The translations under genes and the position numbers were made by a program. From NCBI RefSeq assembly GCF_002802875.1, contig NZ_PEBI01000004.1, positions 1-64,000 on the forward strand: DNA of 64,000 nucleotides, in the 5' to 3' direction. Shown piece by piece: positions 8,393-17,337 of the stretch. This DNA comes from Bifidobacterium primatium. Its GTDB lineage: Bacteria > Actinomycetota > Actinomycetes > Actinomycetales > Bifidobacteriaceae. Numbering within the stretch: position 1 is the stretch's first letter; every line of letters starts with the position of its first letter. Below the pieces are notes generated by a model. The model was given only the letters and a program-made list of their open reading frames with translations. It had not been told where the DNA came from and made no database searches.

Positions 8393-9274
8393 CTAGTACA
8401 CGGTCAGGCCGTGGTCCTCGAACTGCTTGACGACACGCTGACGCAACTTGGCTGAAGGGCCCTTGGCGTCCTCGAGCGGATACGGGATGCGCAGCTCGTG
8501 CCACTTCGGGCGGCCAAGCTGATGGAAGCCGAGCACGTCGACGTGCTCGACGGCGTCGCCGAACGATTCGCAGATCCTGGCGACGTTCTCGACGTTCTCC
8601 TCGGAGTCGGTGAGACCGGGGACGAGGACGAAGCGCACCCAGATCTTCACGTTGTGGTCGGCGAGACGACGGCCGAAGTCGATGGTGGGCTGGAGGATGC
8701 CGCCGGTGACCTTCTTATAGGTCGCCTCATCGCCGGATTTGACGTCGAGCAGGCACAGGTCGATGTCGTCGAGCTGCTCGTCGGTGTAGTTTGCGCCAAG
8801 GAATCCCGAGGTGTCGAGACAGGTGTGCACGCCCATCTCCTTGGTGGCGCGGAACACTCGAGAAACGAACGCCGGCTGCATCATGGATTCGCCGCCGGAG
8901 AAGGTGATGCCGCCGCCGGTGGCCTTGAACAGCTCCTTGTAGCGTTCGATCTTCTTGACCATGGCATCGAAGTAGACGGGCTTGCCGTCGCGCATCTTCC
9001 AGGTGTCGGGGTTCTGGCAGTACTGGCAGCGCAGCGGGCAGCCGCTCATGAAGACGGTCATGCGGGTGCCCGGGCCGTCGACGGATGTGTTGATGTCCCA
9101 TGAATGGACGAATCCGATGTCACCTGACTTCAGTGCGCGAATGCGATCGCGGCGATCGAGACCGATGGGCGATTCGAAGCCGGAAAGGCCACCCATCAGG
9201 GTCTGGCTCGCATACTCCTTGTTGGTTTTAAGCATATGCGGCTGCGTGGTTTTGAACTGAATGCTCTCAGACAT
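8393..9274 (-). CDS. pflA: Pyruvate formate-lyase activating enzyme
   Basis: Radical SAM enzyme that installs the glycyl radical on PflB. The start is ATG 9274 (293 residues), with GAGGA 5 nt upstream; an ATG at 9286 is in frame but has no such site. The [4Fe-4S] motif C-P-L-R-C-Q-Y-C has Cys79, Cys83 and Cys86, spaced CxxxCxxC. Also present are the G-G-G-I-T-F-S-G-G-E SAM-binding stretch and the L-D-T-S-G family signature. It lies downstream of pflB on the same strand, with a hairpin plus T-run in between, as if less activase than enzyme is made. It functions under anaerobic fermentation, giving formate and acetyl-CoA at the end of the bifid shunt. Confidence 0.97.
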   Translation of the reverse strand: MSESIQFKTTQPHMLKTNKEYASQTLMGGLSGFESPIGLDRRDRIRALKSGDIGFVHSWDINTSVDGPGTRMTVFMSGCPLRCQYCQNPDTWKMRDGKPVYFDAMVKKIERYKELFKATGGGITFSGGESMMQPAFVSRVFRATKEMGVHTCLDTSGFLGANYTDEQLDDIDLCLLDVKSGDEATYKKVTGGILQPTIDFGRRLADHNVKIWVRFVLVPGLTDSEENVENVARICESFGDAVEHVDVLGFHQLGRPKWHELRIPYPLEDAKGPSAKLRQRVVKQFEDHGLTVY

Positions 9275-9292
9275 CGGCGTCCTCATTTCTAG

Positions 9293-9327
9293 AGAAAAGG
9301 GGGCGGAGCAACGTGTGCCCCGTCCCC
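9293..9327 (-). terminator. Attenuating terminator between pflB and pflA
   Basis: Minus strand: a GC-rich stem of about 11 pairs with one mismatch and one wobble (arms 9318-9327 plus inner bases, and 9299-9310), directly followed by TTTT. It probably lowers read-through into pflA. Confidence 0.65.
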
Positions 9328-9366
9328 ATCATGTTACCGCTTATGCGGCTGTGACTGGTTTAGAAA

Positions 9367-11742
9367 TCAGTCGGTGACGGCTCCCTGGTGGAACGTACGG
9401 GAGATGACGTCGAGCTGCTGCTCCTTGGTGAGCTTCACGAAGTTCACAGCGTAGCCGGAGACACGCACGGTCAGGTGCGGGTACTTTTCGGGGTGCTCAA
9501 CGGCGTCTTCCATGGTCTCCTTGCGCAGAACGTTGATGTTCGCGTGGTAGAGGCCGTGGCCGTTGCCGGCATCGAGGATGCCGACCAGGTTGTTGATGCG
9601 CTCGTCCTCGTCGCGGCCAAGACCGTCAGGGGTGATGGTGTTGGTCAGCGAGATGCCGTCGAGAGCATCGTTGTAGTCGATCTTGCCGACGGAGAACATG
9701 GACGGCAGCATGCCGTGGGAGTCCATGCCGTTCTCCGGGTTGGCGCCCGGAGCGTACGGGGTGCCCTTCTTGTGGCCGGACGGGAAGGAACCGGTGTTCT
9801 TGCCGTACTCCACGTTGGAGGTGATCGTCAGGATGGACTGGGTCGGGACGGCGCCACGGTAGACGGGCAGGCGCTTGACCTGACCCATGACGGTGGACAC
9901 AACCCACTTGGCGATGTCGTCGGCGCGATCGTCGTCGTTACCGTAGATCGGGAACTCGCCCTCGGTGCGGTAGCCGACCACCAGATCGTCGTCAGCACCC
10001 TCGACGTACTCGTACTCGTGGCCTTCGAGGTTCTTGGCGTCCTTGTTGTAGATCGGGTACACCTTGGCGTACTTGATGGCGGCCAGGGAGTCGGCGGCGA
10101 TGGACAGACCGGACATACCGCAACCAAGGGTACGGTACACTTCCTTGTCGTGCAGAGCCATCTCGATGGACTCGTAGGCGTACTTATCGTGCATGTAGTG
10201 GATGATGTTCAGAGCCTGCACGTAGGTCTCGGACAGCCACTCGAGAGCCTTCTCGTAGTTGTCCTTGACCTTGGCGTAATCCAGGGTGCCGTCGGCTTCC
10301 GGAGTGATCGGATCGATGACGCCCTTGTCGATGACCTGCATGCCGGTCATCTCGTCGCGGCCGCCGTTGATGGCGTACAGCAGGGCCTTGGCGGAGTTCA
10401 CACGAGCGGCGAAGAACTGCATCTGCTTGCCGACACGCATCGGGGAGACGCAGCAGGCGATGGCGGCGTCGTCGCCCCAGTGGCCACGAATTTCCTTATC
10501 GGACTCGTACTGGATGGCGGAGGTGTCGATGGAGATCTTGGCGCAGAAGCGCTTGTAGCCTTCCGGCAGCTTCGGATCCCAGAAGATGGTGATGTTCGGC
10601 TCGGGGCCAGGTCCGAGGTGCTCGAGGGTCAGGGTCGCGAGCAGACGGAACGAGGTCTTGGTGACCATGGCACGGCCGTCGTCGGCGAAGCCGGCGTCGG
10701 ACCAGGTGGCCCAGTAAGGATCACCGGAGAAGATGTTGTCGTAGTCCTTCGTACGCAGGAAGCGGACGATGCGGAGCTTCATGACGATGTTGTCGATGAT
10801 CTCCTGGGCGTCGGTCTCGGTGATGAGGCCGGCCTTGAGGTCGCGCTCGAAGTAGCAGTCGAAGAAGGCGGAGTTGCGGCCGAAGGACATGGCGGCGCCG
10901 TCCTGGCTCTTGATGGAGGCGAGGTAGCCCATGTAGGTCCACTGCACGGCCTCGTGAGCGTTCTGAGCCGGGCGGGACAGATCCAGACCGTACTCGTTGC
11001 CGAGGGTGATCAGCTGCTTGAGGGCCTTGATCTGCTCGTCGTGCTCCTCGCGGAAGCGAATCCAGTGCTCGATTTCGGTCTCGGTGAAGTCGTTGCGGTA
11101 AGGAATGGAGTCCTTATCCTTCTTCTTCTGCTCGATGAGGAAGTTCACACCGTACAGAGCGACACGACGGTAGTCGCCGATGATGCGGCCACGGCCGTAG
11201 GCGTCCGGAAGACCGGTGAGGATCTTGTTGTGGCGGGCGACCTTGATCTGCTTGGTGTACACGCCGAAGACGCCATCGTTGTGGGTCTTGCGGTACTTGG
11301 TGAAGATCTTCTTGATCTCCGGATCCGGCTCCTTGCCGGCTTCCTTGATGGCCTGCTCGACCATACGCCAACCGCCGTTCGGCATCATGGCGCGCTTGCA
11401 GGGGACGTCGGTCTGAAGGCCGACGATCACGTTATCGACCTCGGGGCTGTCGATGTAGCCAGCCGGGAAAGCGTCGATGCCTGCAGGGGTGTGGGTGTCA
11501 ACGTCGTAGACGCGCTGCTTGCGCTCCACAGCGAGGTAGTTGTCATCGAGGTACTTCCACAGGTGCTTGGTCTTGTCCGTGGCGTCGGCCAGGAAGGACT
11601 CGTCACCCTCGTACGGCGTGAAGTTCTTCTGGATGAAGTCACGCACGTCGATTTCATTCTGCCAGTTGCCGCCGTTGAAGCCGTCCCAGGCCTTGGCCTG
11701 GAGGTCTTCGGCGGAAACCTTAGCGGCATCTACTGCTGTCAT
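9367..11742 (-). CDS. pflB: Pyruvate formate-lyase (formate acetyltransferase)
   Basis: Glycyl-radical enzyme converting pyruvate and CoA to acetyl-CoA and formate; 791 residues, slightly longer than E. coli PflB. The adjacent active-site cysteines are in I-A-C-C-V-S-P-M (about residue 430), and the glycyl-radical loop R-V-S-G-Y-A is about residue 766, near the C-terminus as required. The start ATG 11742 follows AAGGAG. In bifidobacteria this enzyme competes with lactate dehydrogenase for pyruvate and adds ATP yield through acetate. Upstream are a TAGAAT -10 box and three TGTGA-type dyads, suggesting global carbon or redox control. Codon choice is highly biased, fitting an abundant enzyme. 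Confidence 0.98.
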   Translation of the reverse strand: MTAVDAAKVSAEDLQAKAWDGFNGGNWQNEIDVRDFIQKNFTPYEGDESFLADATDKTKHLWKYLDDNYLAVERKQRVYDVDTHTPAGIDAFPAGYIDSPEVDNVIVGLQTDVPCKRAMMPNGGWRMVEQAIKEAGKEPDPEIKKIFTKYRKTHNDGVFGVYTKQIKVARHNKILTGLPDAYGRGRIIGDYRRVALYGVNFLIEQKKKDKDSIPYRNDFTETEIEHWIRFREEHDEQIKALKQLITLGNEYGLDLSRPAQNAHEAVQWTYMGYLASIKSQDGAAMSFGRNSAFFDCYFERDLKAGLITETDAQEIIDNIVMKLRIVRFLRTKDYDNIFSGDPYWATWSDAGFADDGRAMVTKTSFRLLATLTLEHLGPGPEPNITIFWDPKLPEGYKRFCAKISIDTSAIQYESDKEIRGHWGDDAAIACCVSPMRVGKQMQFFAARVNSAKALLYAINGGRDEMTGMQVIDKGVIDPITPEADGTLDYAKVKDNYEKALEWLSETYVQALNIIHYMHDKYAYESIEMALHDKEVYRTLGCGMSGLSIAADSLAAIKYAKVYPIYNKDAKNLEGHEYEYVEGADDDLVVGYRTEGEFPIYGNDDDRADDIAKWVVSTVMGQVKRLPVYRGAVPTQSILTITSNVEYGKNTGSFPSGHKKGTPYAPGANPENGMDSHGMLPSMFSVGKIDYNDALDGISLTNTITPDGLGRDEDERINNLVGILDAGNGHGLYHANINVLRKETMEDAVEHPEKYPHLTVRVSGYAVNFVKLTKEQQLDVISRTFHQGAVTD

Positions 11743-11930
11743 ATTCGCTCCTTGTTGAGGACTGCATCGGTTGCATCATCGCCCGATGTCAGTGTCCATT
11801 CTAGCCAAGGTTTTCTAGGTGCGAGAGCGGTTTTCGCGTGACGTTCCTCACATTTGGAGCACGCTCCCAGGGCCTTTTATGACCCACGTCACACAACCCG
11901 TATGACCCAGCTCACATTAGCCGTGCATAC
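11743..11930 (-). promoter_or_regulatory. pflB promoter with three CRP-like dyads
   Basis: A -10 candidate TAGAAT sits at 11798-11803 with no recognisable -35. Upstream on the minus strand are TGTGAGGAACGTCACG (11837-11852), TGTGACGTGGGTCATA (11878-11893) and TGTGAGCTGGGTCATA (11901-11916). All fit TGTGA-N6-TCAnn, the CRP/GlxR-type pattern; site starts are 41 and 23 nt apart. A weak -35 with upstream dyads suggests activator dependence. The regulator is not identified. Confidence 0.6.
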
Positions 11931-11962
11931 GGTGACGGAGACTTCCGGACGGAGGACGACGA

Positions 11963-11991
11963 GGGCCCGCCGGACGACGTTCGGCGGGCCC
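11963..11991 (-). terminator. Stem-loop after the 60-residue protein gene
   Basis: Ten perfect GC-rich pairs GGGCCCGCCG / CGGCGGGCCC with a 9-nt loop, starting 10 nt past the stop. No T-run. Confidence 0.6.
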
Positions 11992-12000
11992 GTTCGGCGG

Positions 12001-12183
12001 TCACCGCCATCCGCGGTCCTGCTCCTCCCATTTGCGGTTGCGCTCCTCGACGATCTTCCAGGCGTTGAGGGCATCCTCCTCGGAGTCATACGGTCCCATG
12101 CGCTCCCCTATCGGGGACTTGGGCCCGAGTTCTGCCTGCTCGGTACGCGTGTTGAAATACCACTTCTTCTTGTCATCGACCAT
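12001..12183 (-). CDS. Small conserved SPOR-like protein
   Basis: A 60-residue protein, unusually rich in charged residues and tryptophan, with the layout K-W-Y-F-N-T-R-T-E-Q-A-E, then G-P-K-S-P-I-G-E-R-M-G-P-Y, then a helical E-E-D-A-L-N-A-W segment. This resembles the short actinobacterial proteins annotated as SPOR-domain-like, which have one alpha-beta repeat, no signal peptide and no membrane segment. A strong AAAGGAG 8 nt before ATG 12183 supports translation. It sits alone between nadE and pflB with its own stem-loop. Function unknown. Confidence 0.75.
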   Translation of the reverse strand: MVDDKKKWYFNTRTEQAELGPKSPIGERMGPYDSEEDALNAWKIVEERNRKWEEQDRGWR

Positions 12184-12246
12184 CGACGACGCTCCTTTCC
12201 ATGTTGTGCGTGACGGTTGAGTGCGGCGTCCGGGAACGGTCCGGGC

Positions 12247-13944
12247 CTATTCGCGGAAACGGCTGGTGATCGGAAGACGGCGATCGCGGCCGAATGCCAG
12301 GGATGTGACCTTCGGCCCCAGCGGATACTGGCGCCGCTTCCATTCCGCACGGTCGACCAGCCGCATGACGGTGTCCACGGTCTGCTCGTCGAAGCCGTCC
12401 GCGAGCAGGTCGGCCCGTCCATGCGCGTGTTCGATATACGCGGCGAGCACCTTGTCCAGCAGATCGTATTCAGGCAGGGAATCGGAGTCCTTCTGCCCGG
12501 GACGCAGCTCCGCGCTCGGAGGCTTGACGATGGAGTTGACGGGGATGATCTCCTCACACGGCACGCCTCGGGAGCCCGACTCGTTGCCCACCACGGCGAG
12601 CCCGCCGATGCCGATGCCGCGTCGAGCCGCCTCGTTGCGCCAGCGGGCCAGCTGCCAGACGCGGGTCTTGAGCAGGTCCTTGATGGGCGCGTATCCGCCG
12701 ACCGCGTCGCCGTAGATGGTCGAGTAGCCGCAGGCGAGCTCGCTTTTGTTGCCGGTGGCCAGAGCCAGCAGCCCCTTGGAGTTGGAATACGCCATGACGA
12801 TTACGCCGCGGATGCGGGCCTGCAGGTTCTCCGCGGCCACGCCATCGAGTCCGAGCTGGCTCTGGTACGCATTGAACAGCGGTTCGATCGGCTGGATGTC
12901 GTAATGGGCGCCGAGGTTGCGGGCGAGGTCGGCCGCGTCGTCCTTGGAGCCGTCGGACGAATACATGCTGGGCATGGAGACGCCCCAGACGTGCCCCCCT
13001 CCGCAGGCGTCGGCCGCCATGGCCGCCACCAGCGCGGAATCGATGCCGCCGGAGAGACCCAGAACAACCCCGGTGAAGCCGTTCTTGACCATGTAGTCCT
13101 TGAGGCCCAGCACGCAGGCCGTGTAGACCTCCTCATCGGGGTCGAGCTCGTCGGCCAGCGTGGAGACCGTCGCCTCCTGCCCCCTCGCGCCCAGCGTCCA
13201 ATAGCTGAGGTCCTCCATGAACCTCGGCGAACGCTCCAGCAGCGTCCCGTCCGGCGCGATGACGAAGCTGCCGCCGTCGAACACCAGGTCGTCCTGGCCT
13301 CCGACCTGGTTGAGGTAGATGAGCGGGGCATTGACCTCGGCGGCACGGCGCGCACCGAGGTCGACGCGGGTGTCGCCCTTGCCCTCCTCATAGGGAGAGC
13401 CGTTGATGGTCAGCAGCACGTCGATGTCCCGGCCGGCGAGCTCGGCGACCGGGCCGCCGTCCTGCCAGATGTCCTCGCAGATGGCCACGCCGATGCGGCG
13501 GCCGTTCACCTCCAGCACCACGGAACGCGAACCGGGGCTGAAGATGCGGAACTCGTCGAAGACGCCGTAGTTCGGCAGGAAGTGCTTGTCGTAGCCGGCC
13601 CATACCACGCCTTCATGCAGGACCACGAGACGGTTCTGCGGCAGTGAGGAGTCACGCTCGGTGCCCACCGTGCCCACCACGACGTACAGGCCGCCGAGTC
13701 CTTCTTCGGCGAGATCCGCCGCCAGACGGTCGGCGGTGTTCCATGCGGCCTTGCGGAAGGTGGCCCGGAAGGCGAGGTCCTCGATGGGGTATCCGGTCAG
13801 CGTCATCTCGGGGAACACGACCACATCGGCGTGGTCGCGCGCCGCCCTGCGCGCGTATTCCAGGACCTTGCGCGCATTGCCGTCAAGATCGCCGACGCAG
13901 GTGTCGATCTGGGCCAGCGCGAAGCGGATTTCCTCGGTATTCAT
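12247..13944 (-). CDS. nadE: Glutamine-dependent NAD+ synthetase
   Basis: Last step of NAD+ synthesis: amidation of nicotinic acid adenine dinucleotide using ammonia from glutamine. Of 565 residues, the N-terminal half is a nitrilase-type glutaminase with the catalytic triad Glu46, Lys120 and Cys156 (motifs [24 protein letters not shown]). The C-terminal half is an N-type ATP pyrophosphatase with L-S-G-G-I-D-S-A (about residue 290). The start ATG 13944 is preceded by AGGAG. The two-domain form fits actinobacteria, which use glutamine rather than free ammonia. It diverges from the cyclophilin gene across 136 nt. Confidence 0.97.
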   Translation of the reverse strand: MNTEEIRFALAQIDTCVGDLDGNARKVLEYARRAARDHADVVVFPEMTLTGYPIEDLAFRATFRKAAWNTADRLAADLAEEGLGGLYVVVGTVGTERDSSLPQNRLVVLHEGVVWAGYDKHFLPNYGVFDEFRIFSPGSRSVVLEVNGRRIGVAICEDIWQDGGPVAELAGRDIDVLLTINGSPYEEGKGDTRVDLGARRAAEVNAPLIYLNQVGGQDDLVFDGGSFVIAPDGTLLERSPRFMEDLSYWTLGARGQEATVSTLADELDPDEEVYTACVLGLKDYMVKNGFTGVVLGLSGGIDSALVAAMAADACGGGHVWGVSMPSMYSSDGSKDDAADLARNLGAHYDIQPIEPLFNAYQSQLGLDGVAAENLQARIRGVIVMAYSNSKGLLALATGNKSELACGYSTIYGDAVGGYAPIKDLLKTRVWQLARWRNEAARRGIGIGGLAVVGNESGSRGVPCEEIIPVNSIVKPPSAELRPGQKDSDSLPEYDLLDKVLAAYIEHAHGRADLLADGFDEQTVDTVMRLVDRAEWKRRQYPLGPKVTSLAFGRDRRLPITSRFRE

Positions 13945-14080
13945 ATTCTTGACTCCTGTTCGATCGGTATGTGTTCATACTATGCCGAACCGGCGCCCGA
14001 CGACGGCATCGTCGCGGCGGTGTCGGAACCTGTCCGGCGTCGCCTCGCGCCGGTCTGGCATCCATGCGAGACTATGCAGT

Positions 14081-14617
14081 ATGACTACAGCAATCATGCA
14101 TACCTCGGAAGGCGACATCCGCCTGAACCTGTTCGACGACCAGACCCCGAAGACCGTCGAGAACTTTGTCGGACTCGCCACGGGCGACAAAGAGTGGCTC
14201 GACCCGTTCACCGGCCAGTCCTCCCACGAGAAGTTCTACAACGGCCTGTCGTTCCATCGCATCATCAAGGACTTCATGATCCAGGGCGGCTGCCCGCTCG
14301 GCACCGGCACCGGCGGCCCCGGCTACACCTTCGACGATGAGATCGACCCGTCCCTGAAGTTCGACCGCCCGTACCTGCTGGCCATGGCCAACGCCGGCCT
14401 GCGCCGCGGCGCCGACGGCCTGCCCCACGGCACCAACGGCTCGCAGTTCTTCATCACCACCGTCCCCACCCCCTGGCTGGACGGACACCACACCATCTTC
14501 GGCGAGGTCGCCGATGACGAGTCGAAGGCCGTGGTCGACAAGCTCGACGCCGTGCCGACCGACCGCGGCGACAAGCCGCTTGACCCCGTGATCATCGAAA
14601 CCGTCGAGATTCTGTAA
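14081..14617 (+). CDS. Cyclophilin-type peptidyl-prolyl cis-trans isomerase
   Basis: Cytosolic prolyl isomerase of 178 residues; no signal peptide. The start is ATG 14081, because upstream in-frame codons belong to the region antisense to nadE and the protein then begins [12 protein letters not shown], the usual first strand. Cyclophilin landmarks are [13 protein letters not shown] (catalytic Arg), the N-G-S-Q-F-F-I-T block and [10 protein letters not shown]. It is monocistronic, ending at a strong intrinsic terminator. Confidence 0.95.
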   Translation: MTTAIMHTSEGDIRLNLFDDQTPKTVENFVGLATGDKEWLDPFTGQSSHEKFYNGLSFHRIIKDFMIQGGCPLGTGTGGPGYTFDDEIDPSLKFDRPYLLAMANAGLRRGADGLPHGTNGSQFFITTVPTPWLDGHHTIFGEVADDESKAVVDKLDAVPTDRGDKPLDPVIIETVEIL

Positions 14618-14640
14618 GACGCCATCGGACGCCGGCCCTC

Positions 14641-14691
14641 GGGAGGGCGTGCATACGCGCACATATCGTGCATGCACGCCCTCCCCTTTTT
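14641..14691 (+). terminator. Terminator of the cyclophilin gene
   Basis: Perfect 13-bp arms GGGAGGGCGTGCA / TGCACGCCCTCCC followed by C-TTTTT, 23 nt after the stop codon. Confidence 0.9.
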
Positions 14692-14810
14692 CATATTCCG
14701 TCGTTGAACGCCGCCTATAAATTATTTCGATTATTCCCACGTCGTGTTCCATACGGTTTTCCCTTATAGTGGGGTCCGTTCAAAGGGACGTTATGAAGAG
14801 AGGACACGTC

Positions 14811-15653
14811 ATGATCAATCGCAAGGGCATTGTGGGTGCGGCATTGGCCGTCACGACCATCGCGGCGCTGGCGCTCAGCGGATGCGGCAGCTCCACCGGC
14901 TCGTCGGGTTCCTCCGACGACAAGACCATCGTGGTGGCCGCCAGCCCGACCCCGCACGCCGAAATCCTCAACAACGCGGTCAAGCCGCTGGTGGAGAAGG
15001 ACGGCTACAAGCTCGAGGTGAAGGAGTTCACCGACTACGTGCAGCCGAACACCGCGACCGAGGAGGGCGAGGTGGACGCCAACTACTTCCAGCACAAGCC
15101 GTACCTCGATGACTTCAACAAGGAGAAGGGCACCCATCTGGTGTCGGTCGCCGCAGTGCATTTCGAGCCGTTCGGCCTGTACCCGGGCAAGACGAAGTCG
15201 CTTGACAAGCTGGGCAACGGCGCCACGGTGGCGGTGCCGAACGACGCGACGAACGAGGCCCGCGCCCTCCTGCTGCTGCAGGATGCCGGCCTCATCAAGC
15301 TCAAGGATCCGAAGGACATCAACGCCACGCCGAAGGATATCACCAGCAATCCGAAGAACCTGCAGTTCAAGGAGCTCGAGGCCGCCGTGGTCCCGACCGT
15401 GCTCCAGGACGTCGACATCGCGGCACTGAACGGCAACTACGCCATCCAGGCGAAGTTCGATCCCGAGAAGGACGCGCTGGTGACCGAGAAGGTCGGGGGC
15501 CTTGCCGCCAAGACGTACGCGAACATCCTCGTCGTCAAGGAGGGCAATGAGAACACCGCCAAGACGAAGGAGCTCAAGAAGGCCCTGACGTCCAGCGAGG
15601 TCAAGGACTACATCAACAAGAACTACAAGGGCGCCGTCGTCCCCGTGTTCTAA
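14811..15653 (+). CDS. metQ: Methionine-type ABC transporter, NlpA-family binding lipoprotein
   Basis: Substrate-binding lipoprotein of a D/L-methionine uptake system, 280 residues. The start is ATG 14811, with AGAGGA 6-7 nt upstream; ORF starts at 14769 and 14793 would place extra residues before the signal peptide. Signal peptide and lipobox L-A-L-S-G-C (Cys near 25) anchor it to the membrane. MetQ/NlpA landmarks are A-S-P-T-P-H-A-E-I-L-N, F-T-D-Y-V-Q-P-N and D-A-N-Y-F-Q-H-K-P-Y-L. It is followed by metN and metI on the same strand, with a stem-loop after metQ that probably keeps the binding protein in excess. Confidence 0.93.
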   Translation: MINRKGIVGAALAVTTIAALALSGCGSSTGSSGSSDDKTIVVAASPTPHAEILNNAVKPLVEKDGYKLEVKEFTDYVQPNTATEEGEVDANYFQHKPYLDDFNKEKGTHLVSVAAVHFEPFGLYPGKTKSLDKLGNGATVAVPNDATNEARALLLLQDAGLIKLKDPKDINATPKDITSNPKNLQFKELEAAVVPTVLQDVDIAALNGNYAIQAKFDPEKDALVTEKVGGLAAKTYANILVVKEGNENTAKTKELKKALTSSEVKDYINKNYKGAVVPVF

Positions 15654-15690
15654 TCGACGCCGTCCGATACCATGACACAACGCATGTGGT

Positions 15691-15725
15691 GATGCCGCCC
15701 GACCCCTGACGGGGAGGGCGGCATC
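15691..15725 (+). other. Stem-loop between metQ and metN
   Basis: Ten perfect pairs GATGCCGCCC / GGGCGGCATC enclosing a small CCCC-TGAC-GGGG hairpin. The nested design is like the clpP2-clpX element. No T-run, so partial termination or 3'-end protection of metQ mRNA is more likely than a full stop. Confidence 0.65.
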
Positions 15726-15766
15726 ATCGTCTTATCCATACTGTTTTTTCGATGCATCGGAACACC

Positions 15767-16567
15767 ATGATTCAATTCGAACATCTTCATAAGAGCTACG
15801 GCGAGGGCCGCGAGGCGCACGAGGTGCTGCACGACATCAACCTCGACATCCGCAAGGGCGAGGTCTTCGGCATCCTCGGCTCGTCCGGCGCGGGCAAATC
15901 CACCCTCGTACGCTGTATCAACCTGCTGGAACGTCCCACGAAGGGCAAGGTCGTCATCGACGGCAAGGACGTGACCGACGCCTCCGGCGCCCGTCTTGCC
16001 GAACTGCGCTCCTCCATCGGCATGATCTTCCAGAACTTCAGCCTGTTCCAGCAGCGCACCGTGCTGCGCAACATCACCTTCCCGCTGGAACTCAACCATG
16101 TATCCAGGGCGGAGCGCACGGCACGGGCGGAGAGGCTCCTCGACATGGTGGGGCTCGCTGGCTACGGCGACCGCTACCCCAGCCAGCTTTCGGGCGGCCA
16201 GCAGCAGCGTGTGGCCATCGCCCGCGCCCTGGCGAACAACCCCTCCATCATGCTGTGCGACGAGGCGACCAGTGCGCTCGACTCGACGACCACCGTACAG
16301 ATCCTCGACCTGCTGCGCCGCATCAACCGCGAGATGGACGTGACCATGGTCGTCATCACGCATTCGCTGCCGGTCGCGCGCAGCATCTGCGACCGTGTGG
16401 CCATGATCGACGGCGGTCGCATCGTCGAGGAGGGCGAGACGGAGGCGCTGTTCGCCAACCCGCAGAGCGACATCCTCAAGGCTCTTATCGCCAGCGCCAA
16501 TGCGCAAAACACACGCCGAGCCGATGATGCGATCGAGGCCGATACGACGAACAGCGAGGTGAAGTGA
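15767..16567 (+). CDS. metN: Methionine-type ABC transporter ATPase lacking the NIL domain
   Basis: ATPase of the MetQNI importer. The start is ATG 15767 (266 residues) with GGA 6 nt upstream; an ATG at 15752 is less likely. It has Walker A G-S-S-G-A-G-K-S-T, Q-loop F-Q-N-F, signature L-S-G-G-Q-Q-Q-R, Walker B I-M-L-C-D-E-A-T and a switch His in V-V-I-T-H. Classical MetN proteins run to about 340 residues with a C-terminal NIL domain that binds methionine and shuts the transporter down. Here the protein ends about 25 residues after the ATPase fold with a charged tail, so that feedback domain is absent. The stop is separated from metI by one base. Confidence 0.93.
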   Translation: MIQFEHLHKSYGEGREAHEVLHDINLDIRKGEVFGILGSSGAGKSTLVRCINLLERPTKGKVVIDGKDVTDASGARLAELRSSIGMIFQNFSLFQQRTVLRNITFPLELNHVSRAERTARAERLLDMVGLAGYGDRYPSQLSGGQQQRVAIARALANNPSIMLCDEATSALDSTTTVQILDLLRRINREMDVTMVVITHSLPVARSICDRVAMIDGGRIVEEGETEALFANPQSDILKALIASANAQNTRRADDAIEADTTNSEVK

Positions 16568-16568
16568 C

Positions 16569-17249
16569 ATGACCGCGGTGATTCAGGAGTTCATCAACGA
16601 ATACGGCGAACTACTGCTGGACGGCACATGGGAGACGCTGGTCATGACCATCGTCTCCACACTGGTCGCCTATGTGATCGGCGTACCGGTCGGCGTGCTG
16701 CTGACCATCAGCGGCCCCGGCGCCCTCAGACCGAATCGCGTCCTGCATACCGTGCTGGGCTGGATCGTCAACATCGGCCGTTCCATTCCCTTCATCATTC
16801 TGCTGGTCGCGATGATTCCGCTCACGCGACTCATCATGGGCACGTCTCTGGGTGTCGCCGGAGCGATTCCGCCGCTGATTGTCTCCGCGGCGCCGTTCGT
16901 CGGCCGCATGGTCGAGCAATCGCTGGCCGAAGTGGACGAAGGACTGATCGAGGCGGCGCAGAGCTTCGGCGCCGGCACCTGGCAGATCGTCACGAAGGTG
17001 CTGCTGTTCGAAAGTCTGCCGTCGCTGGTCCGTGGCGCCACCATCACCTTCATCAATCTGTTCGGCTATTCGGCCATGGCCGGAACCGTGGGCGCCGGCG
17101 GCCTAGGCGACATCGCCATCCGATATGGATACCAGCGCTACCAGTATGACGTCATGATCGTCTCGGTGGTGCTCTGCGTGATTCTGGTGCAGATCTTCCA
17201 AAGCCTCGGCAACGTGCTGGCCCGTCATATCGACCATCACTCGCGCTGA
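16569..17249 (+). CDS. metI: Methionine-type ABC transporter permease
   Basis: Integral membrane permease, 226 residues, about five membrane helices, with the importer coupling motif E-A-A-Q-S-F-G-A-G-T-W-Q-I-V and the MetI hallmark G-A-G-G-L-G-D-I-A-I-R-Y-G-Y. It starts one base after the metN stop, indicating translational coupling. It pairs with MetN and MetQ; the operon ends at a strong bidirectional terminator. Confidence 0.95.
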   Translation: MTAVIQEFINEYGELLLDGTWETLVMTIVSTLVAYVIGVPVGVLLTISGPGALRPNRVLHTVLGWIVNIGRSIPFIILLVAMIPLTRLIMGTSLGVAGAIPPLIVSAAPFVGRMVEQSLAEVDEGLIEAAQSFGAGTWQIVTKVLLFESLPSLVRGATITFINLFGYSAMAGTVGAGGLGDIAIRYGYQRYQYDVMIVSVVLCVILVQIFQSLGNVLARHIDHHSR

Positions 17250-17279
17250 TGCAGCGCATATGGCATATCGTGCCATTGC

Positions 17280-17321
17280 AAAAACGCTCCTGCGGAACAC
17301 CGTTTCCGCAGGAGCGTTTTT
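17280..17321. terminator. Bidirectional terminator between metI and the dehydrogenase
   Basis: Eighteen perfect base pairs (17280-17297 and 17304-17321), a 6-nt loop, A5 on one side and T5 on the other. It serves both convergent operons. Confidence 0.95.
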
Positions 17322-17337
17322 CGTCATCCGGGTCCGA

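Noticed and set aside
9388-11841. An 817-codon open frame opposite pflB
   Set aside because: Antisense shadow of a highly biased gene; no motifs.
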